Made by a program: the position numbers and the translations under genes. Below, in pieces: positions 9,528 to 18,387 of a DNA stretch of 40,060 nt (positions within the stretch are counted from its first letter, which is position 1; every line of letters begins with the position of its first letter). This stretch comes from an uncultured Collinsella sp. (GTDB lineage: Bacteria > Actinomycetota > Coriobacteriia > Coriobacteriales > Coriobacteriaceae): assembly GCA_958427895.1 (NCBI GenBank), contig CAUADW010000009.1, positions 1 through 40,060 of the forward strand, given 5' to 3'. Under the pieces are notes generated by a model. That model was not told where the DNA came from. It saw only the letters and a program-made list of their open reading frames with translations, and did not search any database.

Positions 9528-9556
9528 TTGACCACGAACAGCCGTTCGTTTATTAT
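9528..9556 (+). promoter_or_regulatory. recA promoter
   Basis: TTGACC (9528-9533) and TATTAT (9551-9556) are separated by exactly 17 bases, a good match to the primary sigma consensus. The predicted start near 9563 gives a leader of about 24 bases before the recA ATG at 9587. The LexA box fills the spacer. Confidence 0.8.
9535..9548. promoter_or_regulatory. LexA (SOS) box in the recA promoter
   Basis: CGAACAGCCGTTCG matches the Gram-positive/actinobacterial LexA site CGAAC-N4-GTTCG with perfect half sites. It lies between the -35 and -10 elements, so bound LexA would block RNA polymerase directly. Confidence 0.9.
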
Positions 9557-9586
9557 CGATGCAGGTTGTTAAGAGGAGGGCTATTC

Positions 9587-10735
9587 ATGGCCAAGAATTC
9601 AGGTCCCGTACGTACCGTTCATGCTCGCACTACGGGTAAAGAGCGCGATGAGATGATCGCCACCACCAAGGCCGAGATCGAGAAGAAATTCGGCCAGGGC
9701 TCCATCATGAGGTACGGCGACGGTGGTCCCGAGCTCGAGGTCGAGGCCATTCCCACGGGCGCCCTGGCCCTCGATGCCGCGCTGGGTATCGGCGGCGTGC
9801 CGCGCGGCCGTATCGTCGAGATTTACGGTCCTGAGTCCTCCGGTAAGACGACGCTTTCGCTCGAGATCCTGGCCGAGGCCCAGGCAATGGGTGGCGTTGT
9901 GGCATTTATCGATGCCGAGCACGCGCTTGATCCCACGTATGCCGCGCGCATCGGTGTGGATATCGACGAGGTGCTCATTTCCCAGCCCGATACGGGCGAG
10001 CAGGCGCTCGAGATTGTTGACATGCTCGTGCGTTCCGGCGCCATCGATGCCATCGTCGTCGACTCCGTCGCCGCGCTGACCCCGCGTGCCGAGATCGAGG
10101 GAGAAATCGGCGACACTACGGTCGGTCTTCAGGCTCGCCTGATGAGCCAGGCGCTCCGCAAGCTCGCCGGCTCGCTGTCCAAGTCCAACACGACGTGCAT
10201 CTTCATTAACCAGCTGCGTGAGAAGATCGGTGTCATGTTCGGCAACCCCGAGACCACGACGGGCGGCCGCGCCCTTAAGTTCTTCTCTTCGGTACGTATC
10301 GATATTCGCCGCATCGACAGCATTAAGCTTAAGGACGAGGTTATCGGTAACCGCGTGCGCGCCAAGGTCGTTAAGAACAAGGTGGCAGCTCCGTTCCGAT
10401 CTGCTGAGTTCGACATCATGTACGGTACGGGCATCTCTAAGGAGGGCTCGATTCTGGACATGGCTGTCGAGTGCGGTATCTGCAAGAAGATGGGCTCCTG
10501 GTTTGCCTATGGCGAGGACAAGCTCGGCAACGGTCGCGAGGCCGCCAAGGCGTTCCTGCGCGAACACCCCGATTGTGCCGACGAGATTGAGCATAAGGTC
10601 CGCCTTGCCTGTGGACTTGAGTTTGATGACGATGCTCCGTCCGAGGTCGAGCTGACCGATCAGCCTGCGCCTGAGGAGTTTGACGAGCTTTACGCCATCG
10701 ATGGTTCCGCCATGCTCGATGATGACGACGAGTAG
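9587..10735 (+). CDS. recA: Recombinase RecA
   Basis: A 382-residue RecA that forms the ATP-dependent strand-exchange filament and stimulates LexA self-cleavage. Walker A GPESSGKTT is near residue 81, the FGQGSIMRYG segment is near 35-44, the L2 region NTTCIFINQLREKIGVMFG and the GGRALKF motif are intact, and the tail is acidic. The ATG at 9587 is chosen over an upstream in-frame TTG at 9566 because GAGGAGGG (9573-9580) sits just before it and would be inside the longer protein. The predicted transcription start near 9563 agrees. recX follows after 11 bases. Confidence 0.98.
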   Translation: MAKNSGPVRTVHARTTGKERDEMIATTKAEIEKKFGQGSIMRYGDGGPELEVEAIPTGALALDAALGIGGVPRGRIVEIYGPESSGKTTLSLEILAEAQAMGGVVAFIDAEHALDPTYAARIGVDIDEVLISQPDTGEQALEIVDMLVRSGAIDAIVVDSVAALTPRAEIEGEIGDTTVGLQARLMSQALRKLAGSLSKSNTTCIFINQLREKIGVMFGNPETTTGGRALKFFSSVRIDIRRIDSIKLKDEVIGNRVRAKVVKNKVAAPFRSAEFDIMYGTGISKEGSILDMAVECGICKKMGSWFAYGEDKLGNGREAAKAFLREHPDCADEIEHKVRLACGLEFDDDAPSEVELTDQPAPEEFDELYAIDGSAMLDDDDE

Positions 10736-10746
10736 CGGTTACGCTC

Positions 10747-11439
10747 ATGTCGTATACGGTGACCGAGGCCACGGTCGTCTTTCCCGATAAGAAGGCGGCC
10801 TCCTCGTTCTCGAGCGGGTATGCGTCCAAAAAGCCTTGCGCACATATCGATTGTGAGCTTGAGGGCGGTTTTGAGCGGTCCATTTGGATTCCCGTGCGGG
10901 TCGCGCGGCTGTATGTCAAAAACCGCCCCGATCTTCCCTGTGAATGGGACAACTTTCGTGAGGCGGTGCAGCTCATCGAGCGTAAATGTGCACTTACCAT
11001 GGTGACCGAGATGCTATCGCGCCGCGACCATGCGACGGGTGAGGTCCGTGACAAGCTGGCTCGCTACGGCTTTCACCAGCCCGCGATCGATTTCGCCGTC
11101 CAGCGTGCCACTGAGTATCGCTTTTTAGATGAGAGGCGCTTTTGTTCGTACTTTATCGAGGAACGCAAGCGGCGTGGTTGGGGACAGCGCAAGATTGAGA
11201 CCGAGCTCAAGCGCCGTCATGTCGTACTCGATGATATCCCCGGCTATCCCGAGGATTATTTTGCCGTCGAAGACGATTTGGCGCGTGCGTCAGCCCTGCT
11301 CGCGAAGCGTCGTGTTCCCGAGACGCGTGGATTCGAAAAGCTCGTCCGGTTTTTAATGGGCAAGGGCTTTTCGTACCACATCGCCGCCGATGCCGTTAAG
11401 GCGCGTCTCGATGCCGAACGTGAGGAATGTGCAGTTTAG
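10747..11439 (+). CDS. recX: Regulatory protein RecX
   Basis: A 230-residue RecX-family modulator of RecA filaments. After about 75 divergent residues come the tandem three-helix repeats: ALTMVTEMLSRRDHATGEV, then DKLARYGF, FLDERRFCSYFIEERKR with RGWGQRKIETELKRR, and a last repeat FEKLVRFLMGKGFSYHIAADAV. These arginine-rich helices are characteristic of RecX. It follows recA by 11 bases and is presumably expressed by read-through from the same SOS promoter. The ATG at 10747 has no strong ribosome site, which fits low-level RecX production relative to RecA. Confidence 0.9.
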   Translation: MSYTVTEATVVFPDKKAASSFSSGYASKKPCAHIDCELEGGFERSIWIPVRVARLYVKNRPDLPCEWDNFREAVQLIERKCALTMVTEMLSRRDHATGEVRDKLARYGFHQPAIDFAVQRATEYRFLDERRFCSYFIEERKRRGWGQRKIETELKRRHVVLDDIPGYPEDYFAVEDDLARASALLAKRRVPETRGFEKLVRFLMGKGFSYHIAADAVKARLDAEREECAV

Positions 11440-11501
11440 ACACCTGTGTTTTGAGTACTTGCCGTTCGCCGCGTTTTAGCCGCCGTACTGGGTCCATTTA
11501 T

Positions 11502-11530
11502 TTGACAGTTGTTGCGGTTCAACGTACGAT
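11502..11530 (+). promoter_or_regulatory. Promoter for rny
   Basis: A consensus -35 TTGACA (11502-11507), 17-base spacer and TACGAT -10 (11525-11530). The predicted start near 11537 leaves an unusually long leader of about 160 bases before the RNase Y ATG. The 60 bases between recX and this promoter show no clear terminator. Confidence 0.75.
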
Positions 11531-11635
11531 AAACACTGTCATTTGCTTTGTGATATGTGCTCATCTTTGATGAGTTTGTTTATATGTTTATCTGTATCCG
11601 ACCCGCATAAGCTGCGCCCATATTACTCAAATGTC

Positions 11636-11661
11636 GCGAGCCGTTCGTAAGGACGGTTCGC
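11636..11661 (+). promoter_or_regulatory. Hairpin in the rny leader, possible attenuator
   Basis: A 9-bp stem GCGAGCCGT / ACGGTTCGC (one G-U pair) with an 8-base loop is followed by TTTGTTGTG. It lies inside the predicted rny leader, 35 bases before the start codon, so it could be a leaky terminator or an RNA-processing element rather than the end of recX. Confidence 0.45.
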
Positions 11662-11696
11662 TTTGTTGTGTAACGAATCCATAAAAAGGAGTGAGC

Positions 11697-13247
11697 ATGC
11701 CTATCATCGCAGCGCTCGTTGGCATCGTTTTGGGTGCCATCGCCGCCATTGCCTACATGCGCACCGCCAAGCAGGGTAGTCTTCACGAGGCCGACGAAAA
11801 GATCCAGTCGGCACACGCACAGGCTGAGTCCCTAATCGGCGATGCAAAGCGTCAGGCCGAGACCCTCAAAAAAGAGGCTCTGCTTGAGGCTAAGGAAGAG
11901 ATCATCAAGAACAAGCAGACTGCCGAGGCCGAGGACAAGCAGCGCAAGAACGAGATTCGTACGCTCGAGAACCGTGTGATGCAGCGCGAGGAGTCCCTCG
12001 ATCGCCGTAACGATGCCCTCGATAAGCGTGAGCACCAGCTGTCCAGCCAGGCTGGCCAGGTCGAGAAGCGCTCCCGCGAGCTTGAGGAGCTCTGCGCTAA
12101 GCAGACCTCGGAGCTCGAGCGCATCGCCGACCTGACCCGCGAGGACGCTCACAAGGAGCTCCTCGACAAGGTTCGCGGCGAGGTTACCCACGAGGCCGCT
12201 ACGATTATCCGCGAATCCGAGCAGCAGGTTCGCGCCGAGTGCCACAAGACCGCTCAGGAGATCTTGTCCCTGGCTATTCAACGCTGTGCCGCCGACCATA
12301 CCGCCGAGGTTACCGTTACCTCCGTGCACATTCCTTCCGATGACCTTAAGGGTCGCATCATCGGCCGTGAGGGTCGCAACATCCGCACCTTTGAGCAGGT
12401 TTCCGGCGTCAACCTCGTGATCGATGATACGCCCGAGACCGTCGTGCTTTCGAGCTTCGACCCGGTCCGTCGTGAGACCGCCCGCGTCGCCCTCGAGAAC
12501 CTTATTGCTGACGGCCGCATTCACCCCGCCCGCATCGAGGAGATGTATCACAAGGCCGCCGACTTGGTTCAGCAGCGTGTGCGTGAGGCTGGTGAACAGG
12601 CTGCCTTCGATACCGGTATCCACGATCTGCACCCCGAGATCGTTAAGACCCTGGGTGCTCTGCGTTACCGCACCTCGTTTGGCCAGAACGTGCTCCAGCA
12701 CTCCCTCGAGGTTTCCGACCTGTGCGGCGTGATGGCTTCCGAGCTTGGCCTGGACGTTGTGACCGCCAAGCGCGCCGGCCTGCTGCACGATCTTGGCAAG
12801 GCTATCGACCATGACGTCGAGGGTCCGCATGCCGTTATCGGCGCCGAGCTCGCCCGTCGCTATGGCGAGAAGCCCGTTATCGTTCACGCTATCGAGGCTC
12901 ACCACGCCGACGTCGACCCCAACACGGTGCTCGATGTTCTGGTCCAGGCTGCCGATGCCGTTTCTGCCTCTCGCCCCGGTGCCCGTCGCGAATCGGCCGA
13001 GAACTACATCAAGCGCCTTGAGAAGCTCGAGGAGATTGCCAACTCCCATGACGGCGTCGAGCGTACCTATGCCATGCAGGCTGGTCGCGAGGTCCACGTC
13101 ATGGTTCAGCCGGACAAGATCTCCGATGCTCAGTCCACGGTCTTGGCTCATGACATCGCCCATCAAATCGAGGAAGAGATGGAGTATCCCGGTCAGGTGC
13201 GCGTCGTCGTGATTCGCGAGAGCCGCGCTGTCGATATCGCTAAATAG
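11697..13247 (+). CDS. rny: Ribonuclease Y
   Basis: A 516-residue membrane-anchored endoribonuclease that starts mRNA decay. An N-terminal transmembrane helix (about 1-20) is followed by a long charged coiled coil (about 30-190), a KH domain with GRIIGREGRNIRTFE near 217-231, and an HD phosphohydrolase domain with LLHDLGKAIDH near 362-372. Length and order match RNase Y. The ATG at 11697 is preferred over the in-frame GTG at 11691 because AAGGAG ends five bases before the ATG and overlaps the GTG. The next gene begins one base after its stop. Confidence 0.96.
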   Translation: MPIIAALVGIVLGAIAAIAYMRTAKQGSLHEADEKIQSAHAQAESLIGDAKRQAETLKKEALLEAKEEIIKNKQTAEAEDKQRKNEIRTLENRVMQREESLDRRNDALDKREHQLSSQAGQVEKRSRELEELCAKQTSELERIADLTREDAHKELLDKVRGEVTHEAATIIRESEQQVRAECHKTAQEILSLAIQRCAADHTAEVTVTSVHIPSDDLKGRIIGREGRNIRTFEQVSGVNLVIDDTPETVVLSSFDPVRRETARVALENLIADGRIHPARIEEMYHKAADLVQQRVREAGEQAAFDTGIHDLHPEIVKTLGALRYRTSFGQNVLQHSLEVSDLCGVMASELGLDVVTAKRAGLLHDLGKAIDHDVEGPHAVIGAELARRYGEKPVIVHAIEAHHADVDPNTVLDVLVQAADAVSASRPGARRESAENYIKRLEKLEEIANSHDGVERTYAMQAGREVHVMVQPDKISDAQSTVLAHDIAHQIEEEMEYPGQVRVVVIRESRAVDIAK

Positions 13248-13248
13248 C

Positions 13249-14334
13249 ATGAACGACGCGAACGAGCTCATCTCATTTATCGCGTCGATGTCGGGGGAGG
13301 GCAACCTTCGCGTCGAGGAGAACCTTGGCGAGGGGTATGTCCGCCTCCGCGTTTCGGAGGCCGAGCGGCGCCAGGCAAAGCACGACATCCAGCATGTCGA
13401 GGATATTGTCATCGAAATGCTGCGCAACGCTCGTGATGCCGGCGCCGACAAGGTCTATCTCGCCACGACCAAGGAAGACGGCGTCCGTACGCTCGTCTTT
13501 CTGGATAACGGCTCGGGCGTGCCGCAGGATATGCAGGAGCGCATCTTCGATGCCCGCGTTACCTCCAAGCTCGAGAGCATGAAGATGGATCGTTGGGGCG
13601 TTCACGGTCGAGGCATGGCATTGTTCTCGATTAAGCAGAACACCGACGAGGCACGCGTTGTCACGTCGGATGTTGACCTTGGCTCGGTCTTTAAGGTGAG
13701 CGTCGCTACCGACCGCCTTGGCGAGCGCGCCGATCAGTCCAGCTGGCCTCAGGCTGTGAAGGACGAGGACGGTCACTATGTCTGCGCCCGTGGCCCTCAC
13801 AACATCATTCGCGCCGCCTGCGAGTTTGCCCTCGAGGAGCTGCGCGCCTGTGATGTCTATCTGGGGTCACCGTCCGAGATCGCCGCGACGCTGCATGCGC
13901 AGGCCTCAAACCGTCTCGATGCTTCTCGTCTTTTGTTTATCGATGACGAAGCCGAGCTTCCGGTGATCGATCGCCTGGGTCTTGCTTCGGATGCGGAAGA
14001 CTTTATCCGTATCTGTTCGGGTTTGGGCCTTGAGATGTCCGAGCGTACGGCTCATCGTATCTTGGCTGGCCAGATTAAGCCCGTTCGCGGTGTGACCGCA
14101 CGCCTGCTACGTGAGCGCGATTCGTCCTCACATGCGTCCGCTCCGGTTGATCTAGCCAAAGATCGTCGCGGGCTGCGTATCGCCAAGGATGACATGGCGC
14201 AGTTCTCGCGAGCCGTCGAGCGCGACTTTAACGATCTTGCATCGCGGTACTATCTCAACCTTTGCGGCGACCCCAAGATTCGTGTTTCGCGTGATCGCAT
14301 CACTGTGACGTTCGATCTTGCCAAAGAGGAATAG
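13249..14334 (+). CDS. GHKL-type ATP-binding protein of unknown role
   Basis: A 361-residue protein with an HSP90/histidine-kinase/MutL-type ATPase fold in its first 170 residues. The N-box helix is EDIVIEMLRNARDAGAD, the G1 box is DNGSGVP, and the G2 lid is GVHGRGMALF. There is no histidine phosphotransfer domain, receiver or membrane segment, so it is not an ordinary sensor kinase. The C-terminal half (about 190-361) is not recognised. The single-base gap to rny implies tight co-expression and perhaps a link to RNA metabolism, which is inference. The ATG at 13249 relies on coupling with rny. Confidence 0.75.
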   Translation: MNDANELISFIASMSGEGNLRVEENLGEGYVRLRVSEAERRQAKHDIQHVEDIVIEMLRNARDAGADKVYLATTKEDGVRTLVFLDNGSGVPQDMQERIFDARVTSKLESMKMDRWGVHGRGMALFSIKQNTDEARVVTSDVDLGSVFKVSVATDRLGERADQSSWPQAVKDEDGHYVCARGPHNIIRAACEFALEELRACDVYLGSPSEIAATLHAQASNRLDASRLLFIDDEAELPVIDRLGLASDAEDFIRICSGLGLEMSERTAHRILAGQIKPVRGVTARLLRERDSSSHASAPVDLAKDRRGLRIAKDDMAQFSRAVERDFNDLASRYYLNLCGDPKIRVSRDRITVTFDLAKEE

Positions 14335-14338
14335 CATC

Positions 14339-14367
14339 TTTACCGAGTCCGTTCGGTACGATACAGT
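14339..14367 (+). promoter_or_regulatory. Possible spoVS promoter
   Basis: TTTACC (14339-14344), 17 bases, then TACAGT (14362-14367), directly after the ATPase gene stop. The match to consensus is moderate. Confidence 0.35.
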
Positions 14368-14408
14368 TATTGCAGTTAAAACGTACTTTTAAACGCAGGA
14401 GTTTCTTC

Positions 14409-14726
14409 ATGGATTGCCTGAAGGTATCAAGCAAATCATCGCCCGCGTCCGTTGCCGGCGCCATTGCCGGCATGGTCAAAGATGGTGTTCCCGTCAATAT
14501 TCAGTGTGTCGGCGCGGGTGCCGTCAACCAGGCCATTAAGGCTGTGGCCATTGCACGCGGATTTTTGATTCCGACCGGGTTTGATATTTCCTGCGCGCCG
14601 GTGTTCTCCGACATCCTCATCAACGGGGAGTCGCGCACGGCCATCCGTCTTTCTATTTATGTTCATCAGATTAATCGAGCTGCTATGGATAACGTTGTGA
14701 TGGACGACGTTAAGCCTGTGGCATAG
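14409..14726 (+). CDS. spoVS: Stage V sporulation protein S family (Alba-like) protein
   Basis: A 105-residue SpoVS, a small Alba-like nucleic-acid-binding fold. The family signature is clear: LKVSSKSSPASVAGAIAG, then GAGAVNQAIKAVAIARGF and the GESRTAIRL strand. It is about 20 residues longer than the Bacillus protein, mainly at the C-terminus. The ATG at 14409 follows GCAGGAG at 14395-14401. No sporulation gene is visible in the window; SpoVS homologues are widespread in non-sporulating Actinobacteria and Deinococcota, where the role is unclear. It sits between the rny-ATPase pair and miaB. Confidence 0.93.
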   Translation: MDCLKVSSKSSPASVAGAIAGMVKDGVPVNIQCVGAGAVNQAIKAVAIARGFLIPTGFDISCAPVFSDILINGESRTAIRLSIYVHQINRAAMDNVVMDDVKPVA

Positions 14727-14789
14727 CGTGTTTGCTCTTTGCCCGTGCTCTTTGATTCTGCCTATTCCACCTCGTTAGGACTTATACAC

Positions 14790-16160
14790 ATGGACCAGGG
14801 TTCCGTACGCGATATTCTTGCCGGTAAAACCTACTTTATCCGCACCTTTGGCTGCCAGATGAATCAGCACGACTCCGAGCGCGTGAGCGGCCTGCTCGAC
14901 TCGTATGGCTGCCTCATGGCGCTCGATCCGGAGCATGCTGACATTGTCGTGTTCATGACGTGCTGCGTTCGCGAGGCCGCTGACACCCGTCTGTACGGTC
15001 AGTGCAACTCTTGTAAGAGCCTCCCGCCTTCGCCCTCGGGCAAGCGCGTGGTCGCCGTGGGCGGCTGTATCGCGCAGCGCGACGGCGAAGGTCTGCTCAC
15101 CAATGTCGATAACGTCAATGTTATCTTTGGCACGCATTCCATCGCGCATGTTGCCGAGCTTATTGCCGAGGCATTCTTGGACGGTAAGCGTCATATTCGC
15201 ACCAATGAACACGAGGACACGGATGCTATGAGCATGCCGTGGCATCGTGAGACCCAGTACCACGCCTGGGTCCCCATTATGACGGGCTGTAATAACTTCT
15301 GCACCTATTGCATCGTGCCGTATGTGCGCGGTCGCGAAAAGAGCCGTCCTTTCGATGAGATTGTCGACGAGGTAACCGGTCTCGTACGCCAGGGCGTGCG
15401 TGAGGTTACGCTTTTGGGTCAAAACGTCAACTCCTATGGTCGCGATCTGTTTGGCAAGCCGCGCTTTGCCGATCTGTTGCGTGCCGTGGGCGATACGGGT
15501 GTAGAGCGCATCTTCTTTACTTCCTCGCACCCCAAGGACCTGCTGCCCGAGACTATCGACGCTATGGCCGAGACGCCTGCCGTCATGCCGCAGCTGCACC
15601 TTGCAGTTCAATCGGGCTCGACGCGCATCCTTAAAGAGATGAACCGTCGCTATACGCGCGAGGATTATCTGGGGCTCGTCGATCGCATCCGCAATCGCAT
15701 GCCCAATATCGCGCTTTCGACCGATATCATCGTGGGATTCCCCGGCGAGACCGAGGAAGACTTTGAGCAGACGCTCTCGCTTGCCGAGACCGTCCGTTAT
15801 GCTCAGGCCTATACGTTTATCTATTCCAAGCGCGCCGGTACTCCGGCCGCTGAGATTGACGATCCCACGCCGCATGAGGTGATTCTTGAGCGCTTCAACC
15901 GTTTGGTGAAGGTTATCGAGACCACAGCGCACGAGTATAACCAAGGTGAGCTCCACACCGTTGTGCCAGCACTTATTGAGGGTACGAGCAAAAAGAATGA
16001 CGCGGTGCTGCTGGGCAAGAGTCCTAAGAATCAGACCGTTCATGCACCGATTCCCGAGGGCTACAGCATCGATCATTTGATTGGCAAGATTGTCGATGTT
16101 GACGTCGACGTTGCCAAGACATGGTATCTGTCCGGATCCGTTGTGGGCGAGCCGCGCTAA
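14790..16160 (+). CDS. miaB: tRNA-2-methylthio-N6-dimethylallyladenosine synthase MiaB
   Basis: A 456-residue radical-SAM enzyme that methylthiolates i6A37 in tRNAs reading UNN codons. The N-terminal FGCQMNQHDSERVSG box and later C(C)VRE and GGCIAQR cysteines form the auxiliary cluster; the radical-SAM motif GCNNFCTYCIVPYVRGRE is near residues 165-182. A C-terminal TRAM domain follows about residue 375. The ATG at 14790 is chosen because TTAGGA lies at the right distance (14775-14780); an upstream in-frame TTG at 14739 has no ribosome site. MiaA, which makes the substrate modification, is translated directly from the end of this gene. Confidence 0.95.
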   Translation: MDQGSVRDILAGKTYFIRTFGCQMNQHDSERVSGLLDSYGCLMALDPEHADIVVFMTCCVREAADTRLYGQCNSCKSLPPSPSGKRVVAVGGCIAQRDGEGLLTNVDNVNVIFGTHSIAHVAELIAEAFLDGKRHIRTNEHEDTDAMSMPWHRETQYHAWVPIMTGCNNFCTYCIVPYVRGREKSRPFDEIVDEVTGLVRQGVREVTLLGQNVNSYGRDLFGKPRFADLLRAVGDTGVERIFFTSSHPKDLLPETIDAMAETPAVMPQLHLAVQSGSTRILKEMNRRYTREDYLGLVDRIRNRMPNIALSTDIIVGFPGETEEDFEQTLSLAETVRYAQAYTFIYSKRAGTPAAEIDDPTPHEVILERFNRLVKVIETTAHEYNQGELHTVVPALIEGTSKKNDAVLLGKSPKNQTVHAPIPEGYSIDHLIGKIVDVDVDVAKTWYLSGSVVGEPR

Positions 16161-17098
16161 TGATTTTTCCCGGGGCAGGCCTTTCTGCCGTTGCGATTGT
16201 CGGTCCGACCGCGGTTGGTAAAAGTGATGTCGCAGATCGTTTGGCGGCTCGTCTTTCGTCCGAAGTGCTGTCGTGTGACGCGATGCAAATCTATCGAGGT
16301 ATGGATATCGGTACTGCCAAGATGGCACCCGAGGAATGCACGGCGCCTCTACGCCTGGTCGATATTGTTGATCCGGGCGTTGCATATTCTGCAGCGCTGT
16401 ATCAGGCAGACGCTCGTGTGCATGTTGAGCGCTTGCTGGGCGAGGGCCGCCTACCGGTTTTTTGCGGGGGCACAGGCCTGTATCTCAAGGCTGCCCTGGA
16501 TGAGATGGATTTTCCCTCAGGCGAGCTTGAGGACGATCGCCGCGCGGGGTATCAGGAGCTTGCCGAACGCATTGGCGAGGAAGCGCTGCACGCGCTGCTT
16601 GCCGAGCGTGACCCCGAGTCCGCTGCGGTCATCCACCCCCATAATGTTCGTCGCGTGATTCGCGCGCTCGAAATGCACGATGATGGTGTGTCCTACGCGC
16701 AGCAAAAGTCGCAGTTTAGTGTTCCGCGCGAGCATTATCACGCTCTGTGGTTTGGGTTGATGCGTAATCGCGAGGCGCTTTACGAGCGTATTAACCTACG
16801 CGTCGATCTGATGTTTGAGCAGGGTCTTGTTGATGAGGTTCGCGGTCTTATGGACCAGGGGCTGGAAGATGCCCTGACTTCGATGCAGGCGATTGGCTAT
16901 AAAGAGATTATCGATGCCCTTAACGGCGTGATTTCTATGGATGAGGCTCGAGAACTCATCAAGACGCGTTCGCGTCGCTATGCCAAGCGTCAGCTTTCGT
17001 GGTTTAAACGCGATGACCGCATTGTGTGGTTTGATATGGACGTGTTTACGATCGATGAGGTCGTTGAGGATATCCTTCATCGTATCGAGGCGGCCTAA
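16160..17098 (+). CDS. miaA: tRNA dimethylallyltransferase MiaA
   Basis: A 312-residue enzyme that transfers a dimethylallyl group to A37 of tRNA, the step before MiaB. The P-loop is GPTAVGKS near residues 14-21; CDAMQIYRGMDIGTAK and FCGGTGLYLKA are the classic substrate and active-site segments, and the tail SRRYAKRQLSWFKRD is conserved. The start is the ATG at 16160 within TAATG, overlapping the miaB stop by one base. A longer in-frame reading from 16121 would add 13 residues inside miaB and precede the P-loop with a non-family extension, so I rejected it. Confidence 0.95.
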   Translation: MIFPGAGLSAVAIVGPTAVGKSDVADRLAARLSSEVLSCDAMQIYRGMDIGTAKMAPEECTAPLRLVDIVDPGVAYSAALYQADARVHVERLLGEGRLPVFCGGTGLYLKAALDEMDFPSGELEDDRRAGYQELAERIGEEALHALLAERDPESAAVIHPHNVRRVIRALEMHDDGVSYAQQKSQFSVPREHYHALWFGLMRNREALYERINLRVDLMFEQGLVDEVRGLMDQGLEDALTSMQAIGYKEIIDALNGVISMDEARELIKTRSRRYAKRQLSWFKRDDRIVWFDMDVFTIDEVVEDILHRIEAA

Positions 17099-18387
17099 TG
17101 GCTCGGTTTCCCCTCGTTCCCACAGCACCTGAGCCCGAACGTGCCGTTCTTGTCGGAGTTGAGTGGCGCGATAACGCCTGGCCGCTCGATCGTTCGCTTG
17201 ACGAGCTTGAGCGCCTTGCCCATACGGCTGGCGCTCAGTGCGTGGCGCGTTTGTCACAGCGTCTGGTTAAGCCGTATCCAAAATCGTTTATCGGCTCCGG
17301 TAAGGTTGAGGAGCTTTGCGGGCTCGTGCATCGTATGGATGCTGATGTTGTTATCTTCGACGATGATTTAACGCCCTCTCAGCAGTCGTATCTTGAGAAA
17401 GCCGTGGGCGAACCGGTGAAGATTATCGACCGTACGGCGTTGATTCTCGATATCTTTGGCCTGCACGCTCAGACCCGTGAGGGCCGTCTACAGGTGCAGC
17501 TAGCCCAATTGCAGTATCTGTTGCCCCGCTTGCGCGGTATGTGGAGCCATCTTGCAAAAGAGCAGACACGCGGCGGCATTGGTTCGCGCTTTGGTCAGGG
17601 CGAAAGCCAGCTCGAGGTTGACCGACGTTTGATTCGCAACAAGATTGCCGCTCTTCGTCGCGATGTTAAGCAGGTTGAACAGCGCCGCGATGTCCAGTCA
17701 AAGAGTCGTATCGAGTCGCCGGCGTTTCGCGTTGCCTTAGCCGGTTATACCAATGCCGGTAAGTCGACGTTACTCAATCGCCTGACCGGGTCTACGGTGC
17801 TTTCACAGGACAAATTGTTTGCCACGCTCGATCCGACGACGCGCTCGTATCGCTTGCCCGGTGGTCGTGGTATGACCATTACCGATACCGTTGGCTTTAT
17901 TCAAAAGCTACCGCATGGTCTCGTTGATGCCTTTAAGTCAACGCTGTCTGAGGTCCTTGGTGCCGACCTGATCCTTAAAGTTGTGGATGCCTCTGACGGG
18001 GACTACGAGCGCCAGCTCGAGGCAGTCGATCGCGTTCTTGACGAGATCGGTGCCGGCGAGCGTTTGACGCTTACGGTGTTCAATAAAATCGACCTACTCG
18101 ATAGCGTCGATCGATTGAGCTTCCATCGTCGCTATCCCGAGGCCGTGCTGTTCTCAGCCCAGACGGGCGAGGGGCTCGACGATCTCGTCGACCGCATTGC
18201 TCGTGAGGCAGCTGCCACCGATGTCTTGCTCTCCGCTGATATCCCGTATCGCGAGGGCGCCCTCATTACGCTGGTGCATGAGCAGGGAACCCTTCTGCAT
18301 GAGGAATTTCTCGAGGACGGCGTTCGCATTGTGGCGAAGTTGCCGGCCCGAATCGCGCCGCGTCTTGAGCGCTATCGTACGGAATAA
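17098..18387 (+). CDS. hflX: GTPase HflX
   Basis: A 429-residue ribosome-associated GTPase that splits stalled or stress-inactivated ribosomes. The N-terminal HflX domain includes YPKSFIGSGKVEEL and the segment LDIFGLHAQTREGRLQVQLAQ (split: LDIFGLHAQTREG and LQVQLAQLQYLLPRL), with the GGIGSRFGQGE loop. The G domain has G1 GYTNAGKST near residue 216, G3 DTVGFI and G4 NKID. The start overlaps the miaA stop by one base (TAATG). Its last 16 bases overlap the convergent membrane protein gene on the other strand. Confidence 0.95.
   Translation: MARFPLVPTAPEPERAVLVGVEWRDNAWPLDRSLDELERLAHTAGAQCVARLSQRLVKPYPKSFIGSGKVEELCGLVHRMDADVVIFDDDLTPSQQSYLEKAVGEPVKIIDRTALILDIFGLHAQTREGRLQVQLAQLQYLLPRLRGMWSHLAKEQTRGGIGSRFGQGESQLEVDRRLIRNKIAALRRDVKQVEQRRDVQSKSRIESPAFRVALAGYTNAGKSTLLNRLTGSTVLSQDKLFATLDPTTRSYRLPGGRGMTITDTVGFIQKLPHGLVDAFKSTLSEVLGADLILKVVDASDGDYERQLEAVDRVLDEIGAGERLTLTVFNKIDLLDSVDRLSFHRRYPEAVLFSAQTGEGLDDLVDRIAREAAATDVLLSADIPYREGALITLVHEQGTLLHEEFLEDGVRIVAKLPARIAPRLERYRTE

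Noticed and set aside
14775..16385. Minus-strand open frame of 536 codons opposite miaB
   Set aside because: Antisense to a clear MiaB; no ribosome site and no recognisable domain.
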